Below are positions 38,606 through 46,932 of a stretch of DNA of 64,000 bases, in pieces. Source of the DNA: Streptomyces daqingensis (GTDB taxonomy: Bacteria; Actinomycetota; Actinomycetes; Streptomycetales; Streptomycetaceae); assembly GCF_014645895.1 (NCBI RefSeq), contig NZ_BMMP01000010.1:1-64000 (forward strand). The letters run 5' to 3'. Within the stretch, counting starts at the first letter, position 1, and every line of letters begins with the position of its first letter. The position numbers and the translations under genes are program-made. The notes below the pieces were generated by a model. That model saw only the letters and a list, made by a program, of their open reading frames with translations, was not told the origin of the DNA and made no database searches.

Positions 38606-38905
38606 TCCGCGCACCACACACGTCCGCGGTGCCCGCCCCACACCCGACCGGGGGCCGGGCACCGCGGCGCTGCGTGCGGGGCCGCTGCGGTCCCCGGGGC
38701 GCGCGAGGGCGTCCCCCTGCGCCGGCGTCCGGGGTGCCCGGCCCGGGCCCGGGGGCGCCGTCAGAAGTCGGAGACATCCCGGACGTGAAAATCTCACCCC
38801 CCGGAACCTTCCTGGTTCACGCCACTCTCATGCGTCGCTAACTGTCGGCTGAAACCGGTTCCTGCCACTGTCGCCGTTAGACAAGTGGAAGAGAATGGGG
38901 GAGAG
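38606..38905 (+). other. gltD-SARP spacer (300 bp)
   Basis: It holds the gltBD terminator at 38625-38666 and then the promoter region of the SARP gene, including ACTGTCGGCT at 38841 and ACTGTCGCCG at 38867 as a direct repeat. No gene is seen. It marks the change from core genes to the biosynthetic cluster. Confidence 0.5.
38625..38666 (+). terminator. gltBD terminator hairpin
   Basis: CGCGGTGCCCG and CGGGCACCGCG form a perfect 11-bp stem 20 bases after the gltD stop, with a 20-base loop. Confidence 0.6.
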
Positions 38906-39706
38906 ATGGACATCGGAATCCTCGGGCCCCTCGTCGTGCGGGTGGACGGCACTTCCGTGGTCCCCAGCGCGGCCAAGCCCCGGCAGGTTCTGGCTCTGCT
39001 CGCGGCCAACGCGGGCCAGCAGACGAGCACGGAGACGATCGCGCAGGAACTGTGGGGAAGCAGCCCGCCCAGCAACCCCTCCGGCGTCGTGCAGACCTAC
39101 GTCAAGCAGCTCCGGCGCGCCATCGCGGCGGCACTCGACCCGGCCGGGAGCCGCTCCGCGAAGGACGTGCTGCGGCGCGGCCACCACGGCTACCTGCTCG
39201 ACATGCCCGGCACGGCCACCGACGCCCACGAGTTCGACCGGCTCGCGACACGCGGCCTGCGCGCGCTCGTCGAGGGCGACGGCGCGGAGGCCTCACGCGC
39301 GCTGGAGCAGGCGCTGGGCCTGTGGCGGGGACCGGCCCTCGCCGACGTGCGCACCGGCTCCGGCCTCGAAGTGGAGGCGCAGTGCCTGGAAGAGGCGCGG
39401 CGGGCGGCGCTGGACGGGCGGATCACGGCGGACCTGCAACTGGGCAGGCACGCCCAGCTGATCGGTGAACTGACGATGCTGACCGCCCGGTTCCCCCTCC
39501 AGGAGAGCCTCCACGCGCAGCTGATGGTGGCGCTGTACCGCTGCGGGCGCTCCTCGCAGGCGCTCCACGTCTACCAGCGGATGCGCGCCGCCCACATCGA
39601 GGAGCTGGGCATCGAACCCTCCCACCGGCTGCGGAAGTTGCACAGGGCCGTGCTGGAGGCCGACCCGATGCTGGACTCCCCGGTGCCGAGTTTGGCCGCC
39701 TTTTAG
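38906..39706 (+). CDS. SARP-family pathway activator
   Basis: The 266-residue protein is a small Streptomyces antibiotic regulatory protein. Residues about 1-95 form the OmpR-like DNA-binding domain (GPLVVRVDG, KPRQVLALLAANAGQQTSTETI, VVQTYVKQLRR, GYLLDM) and about 100-250 the bacterial transcriptional activation domain (LWRGPALADV, LQLGRHAQLIGELTML, HAQLMVALYRCGRSSQALHVYQRMR). There is no ATPase domain. ATG 38906 follows a GGGGGAGAG run; no TTA codon was noticed, so direct bldA control is not indicated. It probably activates the cluster through the paired heptads described separately. Confidence 0.92.
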   Translation: MDIGILGPLVVRVDGTSVVPSAAKPRQVLALLAANAGQQTSTETIAQELWGSSPPSNPSGVVQTYVKQLRRAIAAALDPAGSRSAKDVLRRGHHGYLLDMPGTATDAHEFDRLATRGLRALVEGDGAEASRALEQALGLWRGPALADVRTGSGLEVEAQCLEEARRAALDGRITADLQLGRHAQLIGELTMLTARFPLQESLHAQLMVALYRCGRSSQALHVYQRMRAAHIEELGIEPSHRLRKLHRAVLEADPMLDSPVPSLAAF

Positions 39707-39708
39707 CG
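39691..39708 (+). promoter_or_regulatory. SARP-like heptad pair before the thioesterase gene
   Basis: TTTGGCC, four bases, TTTAGCG: two similar heptads with an 11-bp period, overlapping the end of the SARP gene and about 100 bases before the thioesterase start. The spacing fits a SARP dimer site on one face of DNA. Confidence 0.4.
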
Positions 39709-39807
39709 GCCCGAGGCACGGTGGGTGCGCCGGCCGGGACGGCCGCTGTCTCGATGCCCTTCGTCCCGGCCGGCACGCCGGCGACGGACGAGCCCGAGGT
39801 GGAGCCC

Positions 39808-40596
39808 ATGACCCGCTATCTGCCCCGCACGACCGAGGACGGCGCGGCCCGGGACGCCGTCCGGCTGCTGTGCTTCCCGTACGCGGGCGGCGGCGCCTCC
39901 GCGTACGGGCGCTGGCAGCGGGGACTCGACGCCCATGGCGCGGGTGTGCACGTGCTGCCCGTTCAGCTCCCCGGACGTGAAGGGCGCGTCAACGAGGAGC
40001 GGTTCACCGCCCTGAAGGCGCTCGTCGACGACCTGGACGAGCAGCTGGACGACGTGCTGTCCCGGCCGCACGTCTTCTACGGGCACAGCATGGGCGCGCT
40101 CATCGCCTGCACACTGACGCTGCGCAGGCAGCAGCGCGGTGCTCCGCTGCCCCTCGCGCTGGTCCTCGGCGCGTACCGGGCGCCCCATCTGCCCGCCCCG
40201 ACGGTGATCGAACCGGAGGCGGACGACGAGCAGTTGGCGCGGCGGCTCATCGAACTCGGCGGCATACCCGAGGCGTTGACGAAGTACCCGGACTTCCTGC
40301 GGGCGTTGCTGCCCGTGGCGCGGGACGACCTGCTGATGTGCCGCGACAGCGAGGCGAGCACGTACGACCAGCTCCTCCAGGTGCCGCTGCACCTCTTCGC
40401 GGGACACCGGGACCGGCTGGTGTCCGTGCCGGAGGTGGCCGCCTGGCGGCTGCACGCGGGCAGGGGGAGCGAGTTGCGGACGATGCCCGGCGGGCACTTC
40501 TTCCTGCGGGACGACGAGCCGCTGTTCCTGGGGGAGTTGAGCGCGGTGCTGCGCAGGTACGCGCAGAGCGTCGCCTGCGCAGGGGTGCCTGTCTGA
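39808..40596 (+). CDS. Type II thioesterase
   Basis: The 262-residue alpha/beta hydrolase has LLCFPYAGGGASAYGRW, PVQLPGREGR, the nucleophile elbow GHSMG (Ser94), an acid residue in FAGHRDRLV, and the catalytic His in MPGGHFFL. Such enzymes remove stalled or wrong acyl groups from carrier proteins. ATG 39808 with GGAG upstream is preferred to the GTG/ATG codons at 39721 and 39754, which add a non-conserved leader. It supports a carrier-protein assembly line nearby. Confidence 0.92.
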   Translation: MTRYLPRTTEDGAARDAVRLLCFPYAGGGASAYGRWQRGLDAHGAGVHVLPVQLPGREGRVNEERFTALKALVDDLDEQLDDVLSRPHVFYGHSMGALIACTLTLRRQQRGAPLPLALVLGAYRAPHLPAPTVIEPEADDEQLARRLIELGGIPEALTKYPDFLRALLPVARDDLLMCRDSEASTYDQLLQVPLHLFAGHRDRLVSVPEVAAWRLHAGRGSELRTMPGGHFFLRDDEPLFLGELSAVLRRYAQSVACAGVPV

Positions 40597-40732
40597 GCGG
40601 CGCGCGTCCAGCGCCTGACCGGCCGCCGTGTGCGAACGCACCGGCGGCGGTCCCTTTGCGCGACCGCCGGCGGCCTCCCGCTCCCCGGGCGCGTCGGCCC
40701 CGGGGCGTGCCGTCGTGCGGGTCGGCCGCGGT

Positions 40733-42295
40733 TCACGCGTCGGAGAGGCTCGGCAGGGCGGGCACCGGCTCGGCCGCCTCCTCGCTCCAGGCCGTCGGAC
40801 CGATGGACCGCTGTCTGGGCCGCCGGTGCCTGCCCGGGGTACGGGAACCCGGTACGAGGCGGTGCCTGCCCACCGGGTTGGAGCCCGGCAGCAGCGCCGC
40901 GGCCACGGCCGCGCCCGCCGCGACCACGCTCGCCGCGACGAGGAACCCGGACGAGGCCGCTTCCACGAAGGACTGCCGTGCCTCGCGCGACGCCGGCGGG
41001 CCGGCGGCCTGCGTGCCGTACTGCCGGGCCAGGACGGTGCCGACCACCGCCACGCCCAGGGCGTTGCCCAGTTCCTGCATGGTGTCGTTGAGTGCGGCGG
41101 CGTTCCCGGAGCGTTCCGGCGGGACGAGCGTCATCACGGTGTCGGTGACGGGCGTCAGAGCCAGGCCGATGCCGAATCCGCTGAGCAGCAGCCCCGCCAC
41201 GATCGGCAGGTAGCTGTCGGAGAACTGGCTGAGCGTCAGCATGCCCGCGGCGGCGCACGCCAGCCCGCACGCCACCCCGCCGTCCGTTCCGGCGAGGCGG
41301 GTGAGGGCGGTGGTGAGGGTGGAGCCGAGACCGACGCCCACGGCCAGCGGCGCGACCGCCAGCCCCGCCTCCAGCGGGCTGTAGCCCAGGGCGAACTGGA
41401 GCTGCTGCGTCAGTACGAAGAGGGTGCCGGCGAGTCCGAGGAAGAGCAGCATGCTGCCGGCGCTCGCCCCCAGGAACGCGGGCGTGCGCAGCAGGGCGAA
41501 GTTGACCATGGGGAAGGGGTGTCTGCGCTCCCAGGCGACGAACCCGGCGGCGCAGGCCCCGCACGCCGTGAGGGCGACGAGTACCGGCGCGGACGTCCAG
41601 CCCTGGCCCGCCGCGTGGATCACCCCGTAGACGAGGGCCGTCATCGTCGCCGAACCCAGCACCGCCCCGACCGGGTCGGCCGGGCGCGGCACCTTCTCGG
41701 AGGACTCCGGCAGGAGCCACAGGCCCGCCGCGAGGACCACCAGCACGGGCGGCAGGTTGACCAGGAAGATCGAACCCCACCAGAAGCGGTCGACGAGCAG
41801 CCCGCCGATGACGGGGCCCGCGGCCACGCCGAGCGCGGACGAGCTGCCCCACACGGCGATGGCGCGGGGCCGTTCGCGGGCGGGGAAGACGTCGACGAGG
41901 ATCGCGAGCGTCCCGGGCATCACGAACGCGGCGGCCAGCCCCATCACGCACCGTGCGGCGACGAGCTGAACGGTCCCGTCGGCGGTCAGCGCCAGCAGCG
42001 AACCCACGCCGAAGCCGCACGTGCCGAGCAGCGTCGCCCGTTTGCGGCCGTACCGGTCCGAGAGCGTGCCCGCCGTCAGCAGGGCCGCCGCGAAGACCAC
42101 CGCGTACCCGTCGACGATCCACTGCGTGGCGGAGATGCCGGTGCCCAGCTCCTGCATGATCTCCGGAATGGCCACGTTGAGCAGGCCGTTGTTCAGGATG
42201 ATCACGAAGAGGGCCAGGGACAGCACCCCCAGCATCCACCAGCGTCGCGGGTCCGCTGCTTCGGCCGCCTCCTGCTCCTGCGTCGACGTCCGCAT
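40733..42295 (-). CDS. DHA2-family MFS drug exporter
   Basis: The 520-residue protein has about fourteen membrane helices, starting WMLGVLSLALFVIILNNGLLNVAIP, the motif A region GTLSDRYGRKRATLLG, and the DHA2 pattern GSSSALGVAAGPVIGGLL. A basic Arg-rich C-terminal tail follows. It probably exports the cluster's product and gives self-resistance. ATG 42295 with GGAGGGA upstream is chosen; ATG 42325 is a weaker alternative. It converges with the thioesterase gene. Confidence 0.9.
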   Translation of the reverse strand: MRTSTQEQEAAEAADPRRWWMLGVLSLALFVIILNNGLLNVAIPEIMQELGTGISATQWIVDGYAVVFAAALLTAGTLSDRYGRKRATLLGTCGFGVGSLLALTADGTVQLVAARCVMGLAAAFVMPGTLAILVDVFPARERPRAIAVWGSSSALGVAAGPVIGGLLVDRFWWGSIFLVNLPPVLVVLAAGLWLLPESSEKVPRPADPVGAVLGSATMTALVYGVIHAAGQGWTSAPVLVALTACGACAAGFVAWERRHPFPMVNFALLRTPAFLGASAGSMLLFLGLAGTLFVLTQQLQFALGYSPLEAGLAVAPLAVGVGLGSTLTTALTRLAGTDGGVACGLACAAAGMLTLSQFSDSYLPIVAGLLLSGFGIGLALTPVTDTVMTLVPPERSGNAAALNDTMQELGNALGVAVVGTVLARQYGTQAAGPPASREARQSFVEAASSGFLVAASVVAAGAAVAAALLPGSNPVGRHRLVPGSRTPGRHRRPRQRSIGPTAWSEEAAEPVPALPSLSDA

Positions 42296-42422
42296 CGGCG
42301 GGTTCCCTCCCTCGCTCGGCGTCACCTCGTCGCCGAGGCCGTGTGTGCGTCCGCCGCGTCATGGTGTGCGCCGGTGCTGAAGTCCCGCTTGCGGCCGGGC
42401 TCCCGTCCCGCCACGTCGTGTC

Positions 42423-42440
42423 TTTAGCCAGGCGAAAGCC
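42423..42440 (+). promoter_or_regulatory. SARP-like heptad pair before the KAS III-like gene
   Basis: TTTAGCC, four bases (aggc), then GAAAGCC: two heptads sharing AGCC at an 11-bp period, about 96 bases before the ATG of the KAS III-like gene. It is the clearest of the six sites. Confidence 0.55.
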
Positions 42441-42535
42441 GCGGCGCGGAACATCCCGGGGTGGTTCGCCAGGTGCCGTCGTGCGCAGATCCGACTCGTA
42501 CCGGCAGGCGGAGCCGTCGACGAAATGGGAGGATC

Positions 42536-43624
42536 ATGCGCTGGGAAGGCGTTTACGTGGCGGGCACGGGAGCTCGGCTTCCCGAGCCGGTCCCGGCCCG
42601 GCAAGCCGTGGAGGCCGGGCTGTACGACCCGGAGCAGGCCGCCGCCGACGACCTGGTCTCGGTGCGGGTGGCGAGCGAGGACACGGCACCGCCGGACATG
42701 GCGGTGGAGGCCGCGACGACCGCGCTGAAGCGTTCCGGGCTGGACGCCGAGGACGTGGAACTGCTGGTGCACACCTGCATCTGGTTCCAGGGCGTGCAGA
42801 TGTGGCCCGCGGCGTCGTACGTGGCCGGGCACGCTCTGGGCCGGCAGGTGCCGGCCTTCGGGATGCGGCAGGAGTGCAACGCGTGCCTCGGTGCGCTCGA
42901 ACTGGCCGCGCGTCACGTGCAGTCGGGCCCCGCGAACGCGGCGGCGATGGTCACCTCCGCCGACCGTTTCGGCGAGCCGCAGATCCAGCGCTGGAGCAGC
43001 GAACCCGGCTTCGTCTACGGCGACGGCGCCACAGCCCTGCTCCTCTCCAGGCGGGGCGGGTTCGCCCGGCTGCTCGCCACGGTCACCGGTGCCGACAACT
43101 CCCTCGAGGCGGTGCTGCGCGGAACGGGCTTCCGTCCGCGCCCCACGGAGGAGCCCCTCGATCTGCCGGGCCGCGTCGAGCACTTCGTCAGGACCAGCAG
43201 CGGCGGATTCCGCACGGCGACGGAGCGGGTGACCGCCGTCGTACGCGACGTCGTCGCGTCCGTGCTGCACGAGGCGGGCACCGGCATGGACGGCATCGCG
43301 CGGATCGTCGTGCCCGCGAGCGGCCGCAGCCGGATGGACTGGCAGGTGCGGCAGATGCTGGGCGTCCCGCTGGAGAAGTCGACCTGGGACTTCGCACGCC
43401 GTACCGGGCACCTCGGCGCGGGCGACCAGTTCGCCGGATTCAACGACCTCGTCGAGACGGGCCAGGTGCGCGCGGGCGACAAGGTGCTTCTCGTGGGCGG
43501 CGGTTCGGGCTTCACCTGCACGTGCGCCGTCGTGGAGATGACCGAGGACCCCCAGTGGGCGACGGAGGCGGGAGCGCCCGAGGACCGCGGCGCGGCGAAC
43601 GGCGACGGGGAGGTGGCGGCGTGA
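42536..43624 (+). CDS. KAS III-like acyltransferase (C-H-D type)
   Basis: The 362-residue protein has the KAS III thiolase fold with the active-site cysteine in QECNACLGALE (Cys117). The usual His-Asn pair is altered: the HQAN position reads VVPASGRS, while GHLGAGD supplies His292 and Asp297 where FabH has its Asn. A Cys-His-Asp arrangement is known from KAS III-type acyltransferases such as CerJ, so it probably transfers an acyl group to O or N rather than condensing malonyl-ACP. It is first in a run of four coupled genes with the ligase, decarboxylase and carrier protein. GGGAGG precedes ATG 42536. Confidence 0.82.
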   Translation: MRWEGVYVAGTGARLPEPVPARQAVEAGLYDPEQAAADDLVSVRVASEDTAPPDMAVEAATTALKRSGLDAEDVELLVHTCIWFQGVQMWPAASYVAGHALGRQVPAFGMRQECNACLGALELAARHVQSGPANAAAMVTSADRFGEPQIQRWSSEPGFVYGDGATALLLSRRGGFARLLATVTGADNSLEAVLRGTGFRPRPTEEPLDLPGRVEHFVRTSSGGFRTATERVTAVVRDVVASVLHEAGTGMDGIARIVVPASGRSRMDWQVRQMLGVPLEKSTWDFARRTGHLGAGDQFAGFNDLVETGQVRAGDKVLLVGGGSGFTCTCAVVEMTEDPQWATEAGAPEDRGAANGDGEVAA

Positions 43625-45180
43625 CCACCCCAGCCGACGTACCGGCCTTCGAGACCTTCCGTCCCTCCGGCACGGTCGACAACGCGGCCGACGCGATCCT
43701 GGCACGCTCGGTGGCCGGCTCTCCCTCCGCGCCCGCGGTGCGCGACTGCGACGGTGTGTGGACGTACGCCGAACTCGACGCGGCCGCCCGCGACTTCGCC
43801 GCACGGCTCGACGCGCTCGGCGTCCGCCCCGGCGACCGGGTGCTCGTACGGGTGGGCAATGTGCGGGAGTTCGCCGCGCTGCTGTACGGAACGTGGCGGC
43901 ACGGCGCGGTGTTCGTGCCGATCGGCCCCGCGATGGGAACCTTCCACCTCCGGTCGGTGATCGCCGACGCCGAGCCGGCGCTGATCGTGGCGACCGCCGC
44001 GGAGCGGGAGGGCGTCGGGGAGTTCGCGTGGCCCGAGGGCATCCCCGTGCAGGTCCTGGAGGAGCTTCGCCTCGCCACGGAGCCGGCGGCCGGAGCCCCG
44101 CCGGGCGGACCCGCCGGGCCGGTCCCCGCCGACCGGCTCGCGCTGCTGATCTACACCTCCGGAAGTACCGCCACGCCCAAGGGAGTCGCCTGCCCCCACG
44201 CCCAAGTGGCGTTCGCGGCACGCGCGGTGGCGGAACGGCTGCGGTACCGGGCGGACGACGTCGTGCTGACGGCCGTCCCGCTCTCCTTCGACTACGGCCT
44301 CTACCAGGTGCTGCTGTGCGCCCTGGCGGGTGCGGAGCTGCTGCTGTCCGACGCGGACGGGCACGCCCGCCTCCTCGGCTACGCGCGCACCGGCGGTGCG
44401 ACGGTCGTGCCGCTGGTGCCCTCCCTGGGGGAGATGCTCGTCCGCCTCGCCGCCCGGGATCCGCGTCCCACCGCCGTGCGGCTGTTCACCAATACCGGCG
44501 CGGCGCTCAACCCGCCGCTCATCGCCGCGCTGCGCGAACGCTTCCCCGGTGCGCGGGTGGCGCCGATGTACGGCACGACCGAGTGCAAGCGCATCACCAT
44601 CCTGGAGCCCGACGGCGACCTGGAGCGACCCGGCTCCGTCGGGTCCGCCCTGAGCGGGACCGAGGTGCTGATCCTCGACGGCGACGGCCGGCCCGTACCC
44701 GCCCTGGACGTCGGGGAGATCGCGGTGCGCGGGCCCCACGTCATGGCCGGCTACTGGCGGGCGCCGGAGCCCACCGCCCAGCGTTTCCGCACCGCCGCGG
44801 ACGGAACCGTCACCCTGCACACCGGGGACTACGGCTGGCTGGACGCCGACGGCCACCTGTACTTCCAGGGACGCCGCGACGACCTGTTCAAGCGGCGCGG
44901 CACGCGGATGAGCGCCGTGGAGATCGAGGCCGCCGTGCTCGACATCGAGGGTGTCAGGGAAGCGGCGCTGCTCGTGCCGGAGGACGGCCGCGACATGGTC
45001 CTCTTCGCCGTGGGCGAGGTCACCCACGAGGACGTGCTGCTGGGGCTGGCGGAACGCGTCGAGCAGGCGAAGGTGCCCGACCTGTGCCACATGCTGCCGG
45101 CCCTTCCGCTCACGCCGAACGGCAAGACCGACCGCAAGCTGCTCAAGGAGTACCTGAAGGAGGCCGTCGGTGGCCGCTGA
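43621..45180 (+). CDS. Adenylate-forming acyl/amino acid ligase
   Basis: The 519-residue class I adenylating enzyme has LIYTSGSTATPKG, PLSFDYGLYQVLL, MYGTTECKRI, TGDYGWLDADG, GRRDDLFKRRGTRMSAVEIE and the C-terminal NGKTDRKLL with its catalytic Lys. The Asp in SFDYG is at the place that holds an amino group in amino-acid-activating domains, supporting an amino acid substrate. With the PLP decarboxylase and carrier protein encoded next it forms a load-then-decarboxylate cassette like butirosin BtrJ/BtrK/BtrI and the exosortase-A-associated trio. GTG 43621 overlaps the preceding stop. Confidence 0.87.
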   Translation: MTTPADVPAFETFRPSGTVDNAADAILARSVAGSPSAPAVRDCDGVWTYAELDAAARDFAARLDALGVRPGDRVLVRVGNVREFAALLYGTWRHGAVFVPIGPAMGTFHLRSVIADAEPALIVATAAEREGVGEFAWPEGIPVQVLEELRLATEPAAGAPPGGPAGPVPADRLALLIYTSGSTATPKGVACPHAQVAFAARAVAERLRYRADDVVLTAVPLSFDYGLYQVLLCALAGAELLLSDADGHARLLGYARTGGATVVPLVPSLGEMLVRLAARDPRPTAVRLFTNTGAALNPPLIAALRERFPGARVAPMYGTTECKRITILEPDGDLERPGSVGSALSGTEVLILDGDGRPVPALDVGEIAVRGPHVMAGYWRAPEPTAQRFRTAADGTVTLHTGDYGWLDADGHLYFQGRRDDLFKRRGTRMSAVEIEAAVLDIEGVREAALLVPEDGRDMVLFAVGEVTHEDVLLGLAERVEQAKVPDLCHMLPALPLTPNGKTDRKLLKEYLKEAVGGR

Positions 45181-46453
45181 GCACTCCGGGCTCTCCCCGG
45201 CCGCTGCGGAGGAACTCGCCGCCCGCTACGGCAGCCCGCTCTACGTCTACGAGCTGGCCAGGGTGCGGGCGGCGTACGCCGACCTCACCGACGCGCTGCC
45301 CTCGCCCTGCCGCCTCTACTACTCGCTGAAGGCCAACCCGCACCCCGACCTCGTGGCCGAGCTGCGCCGCTGCGGCGCACGCGCGGAGGTGACCTCGCGG
45401 GGCGAGCTGGCCTCGGCGCTGGAAGCGGGCTGCCGCGCCGGCGAGCTGCTCTACTCGGGCCCCGGCAAGACGCCGGGCGAGCTGGCCGAGGCCATGCACC
45501 GGGGTGTGCGGTCGTACTCGGCCGAGTCCTTCGGCGACCTGGAAGGCATCGGCGCCGCCGCCTCCACGCTCGGCGTGACCGCCGGCTGCGTGCTGCGCAT
45601 CAACGCGGCGGGGGCGCCCGGCAGCGCGGGCCTGCGGATGACGGGCAGCGCCTCGCAGTTCGGCTTCGACCTGGACACGCTGCTGGCCGCGCCGGACCGG
45701 CTGAAGGTGCCGGGGACACGCACCGTGGGGCTGCACTTCTTCCCGCTCACCAACGCACGCGACGAGGAGAGCCTCCGCGCCGAGCTGGTGCAGAGCATCC
45801 GCACGGCCGCGCAGCTCCGCTCGTCGCTGGGGATCGAGCTTCAACTCGTCGACCTCGGCGGGGGGTTCGCGGCACCGTACGCCGTGCCGGGGGAGCGCCC
45901 CCGCTACACGGGGCTGCGGAAGGGGGTGAGCGAGGCGCTCGACGAGTGGCTGCCGGGCTGGCGCGAGGGCGCGCCCGTCGTGGCGTTCGAATCGGGACGC
46001 CATCTCGTGGGCGACAGCGGCCAGTTGCTGTGCACCGTCACCGACGTCAAGGACAGCCGGGGCACCCTGTACGCCGTACTCGACACCGGCATCAACCATC
46101 TGGGCGGCCTCTCGGGGCTGGGGCGTCTGCTGCCGATGGCCGCCCGTCCCGTGCGGCCCGCGGAGGGCACGGAGGCCGACGCGGTGCGCGCCACACTCGC
46201 CGGTCCGCTGTGCACTCCGGCGGACGTGCTGGGACGCGGCGTCGAGATGCCGGGACTCGCGGCCGGGGAACTGATCGCCTTCCCCAACGTGGGCGCGTAC
46301 GGCCTGACGGCGAGCCTCCTGGGCTTCCTCGGGCATCCCGCGCCCGCCGAAGTCGTCATGGACGGCGGCGAAGTCGTCACCGCCACCCGGCTCGCACTGC
46401 GCCGGGAAGCGGCCGGAGCCCCGGCCACCACACCTCTGCCGTCAAGGAGCTGA
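45170..46453 (+). CDS. PLP-dependent group IV amino acid decarboxylase (BtrK-like)
   Basis: The 427-residue protein has the alanine-racemase-like barrel and C-terminal beta domain of diaminopimelate/ornithine decarboxylases. Lys54 in YYSLKANPHPD binds PLP, DLGGGFAAPY is the phosphate-site glycine loop, FESGRHLVGDSG follows, and Cys348 in GPLCTPADVLGRG is the catalytic cysteine across the dimer. GPLCTP is typical of the BtrK-like branch that acts on carrier-bound aminoacyl groups rather than on free lysine precursors. Eleven bases overlap the ligase gene. Expected product: an aminoacyl unit shortened by one carbon. Confidence 0.88.
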   Translation: MAAEHSGLSPAAAEELAARYGSPLYVYELARVRAAYADLTDALPSPCRLYYSLKANPHPDLVAELRRCGARAEVTSRGELASALEAGCRAGELLYSGPGKTPGELAEAMHRGVRSYSAESFGDLEGIGAAASTLGVTAGCVLRINAAGAPGSAGLRMTGSASQFGFDLDTLLAAPDRLKVPGTRTVGLHFFPLTNARDEESLRAELVQSIRTAAQLRSSLGIELQLVDLGGGFAAPYAVPGERPRYTGLRKGVSEALDEWLPGWREGAPVVAFESGRHLVGDSGQLLCTVTDVKDSRGTLYAVLDTGINHLGGLSGLGRLLPMAARPVRPAEGTEADAVRATLAGPLCTPADVLGRGVEMPGLAAGELIAFPNVGAYGLTASLLGFLGHPAPAEVVMDGGEVVTATRLALRREAAGAPATTPLPSRS

Positions 46454-46459
46454 GCTGAC

Positions 46460-46732
46460 ATGACCGATCGCTGCTGGGACGCGTCCTACGAGAAGCTGCT
46501 GAGGGGGGCCCTGCCGAGGCTCGCCGAGAAGGAGACCGTCTCGCCGGACACGAGCCTCAAGTCCGTGGGACTCGACTCCCTCGCCATGGTCGAGGTGCTG
46601 GCCCTGGTCGAGAACGAGTACGGAATCACCATCCCCGACGAGGAGTTGAGCGCCGGCGTCTTCGACACGCCGGGCACCCTGTGGACCCTCGTCTCCGCAC
46701 TGCGCGAGCAGCGCACGCCGGGCGTGGCCTGA
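46460..46732 (+). CDS. Acyl carrier protein
   Basis: The 90-residue protein has the phosphopantetheine site VGLDSLAM (Ser40) and the helix III pattern NEYGITIPDEEL. It starts six bases after the decarboxylase stop and is the likely carrier for the aminoacyl intermediate. The strong 16-bp hairpin at 46750-46791 ends the four-gene unit. Confidence 0.9.
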   Translation: MTDRCWDASYEKLLRGALPRLAEKETVSPDTSLKSVGLDSLAMVEVLALVENEYGITIPDEELSAGVFDTPGTLWTLVSALREQRTPGVA

Positions 46733-46749
46733 GCGGGGAGTGGGAGTAG

Positions 46750-46791
46750 GCGGGGGCCGCGGCGCGGGGACACCGGCGCCGCGGCCCCCGC
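46750..46791 (+). terminator. Terminator after the ligase-decarboxylase-ACP unit
   Basis: A perfect 16-bp G/C stem (GCGGGGGCCGCGGCGC with its complement) and a ten-base loop lie 17 bases after the carrier-protein stop. Confidence 0.75.
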
Positions 46792-46871
46792 GCTGTCGTA
46801 CGGGGGCTCAACCGGCCCCGGTGCGGCGGCGCTCGGGTGCGGCGCGGACGTCCGCAGGCGTCCCGCCGCGC

Positions 46872-46889
46872 TTCAGCGGGGCTAAAGCA
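46872..46889 (+). promoter_or_regulatory. SARP-like heptad pair before the MMPL gene
   Basis: TTCAGCG, four bases (gggc), TAAAGCA, with AGC repeated at exactly 11 bp. It ends 43 bases before the MMPL ATG, close to where a SARP would contact RNA polymerase. Confidence 0.5.
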
Positions 46890-46932
46890 CCCTCCGCGAG
46901 ATTCGTCGCAACGACGGAAGGTGTGACTCTCC

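Noticed and set aside
38906..39706. bldA (TTA codon) control of the SARP gene
   Set aside because: Reading the gene codon by codon showed no TTA.
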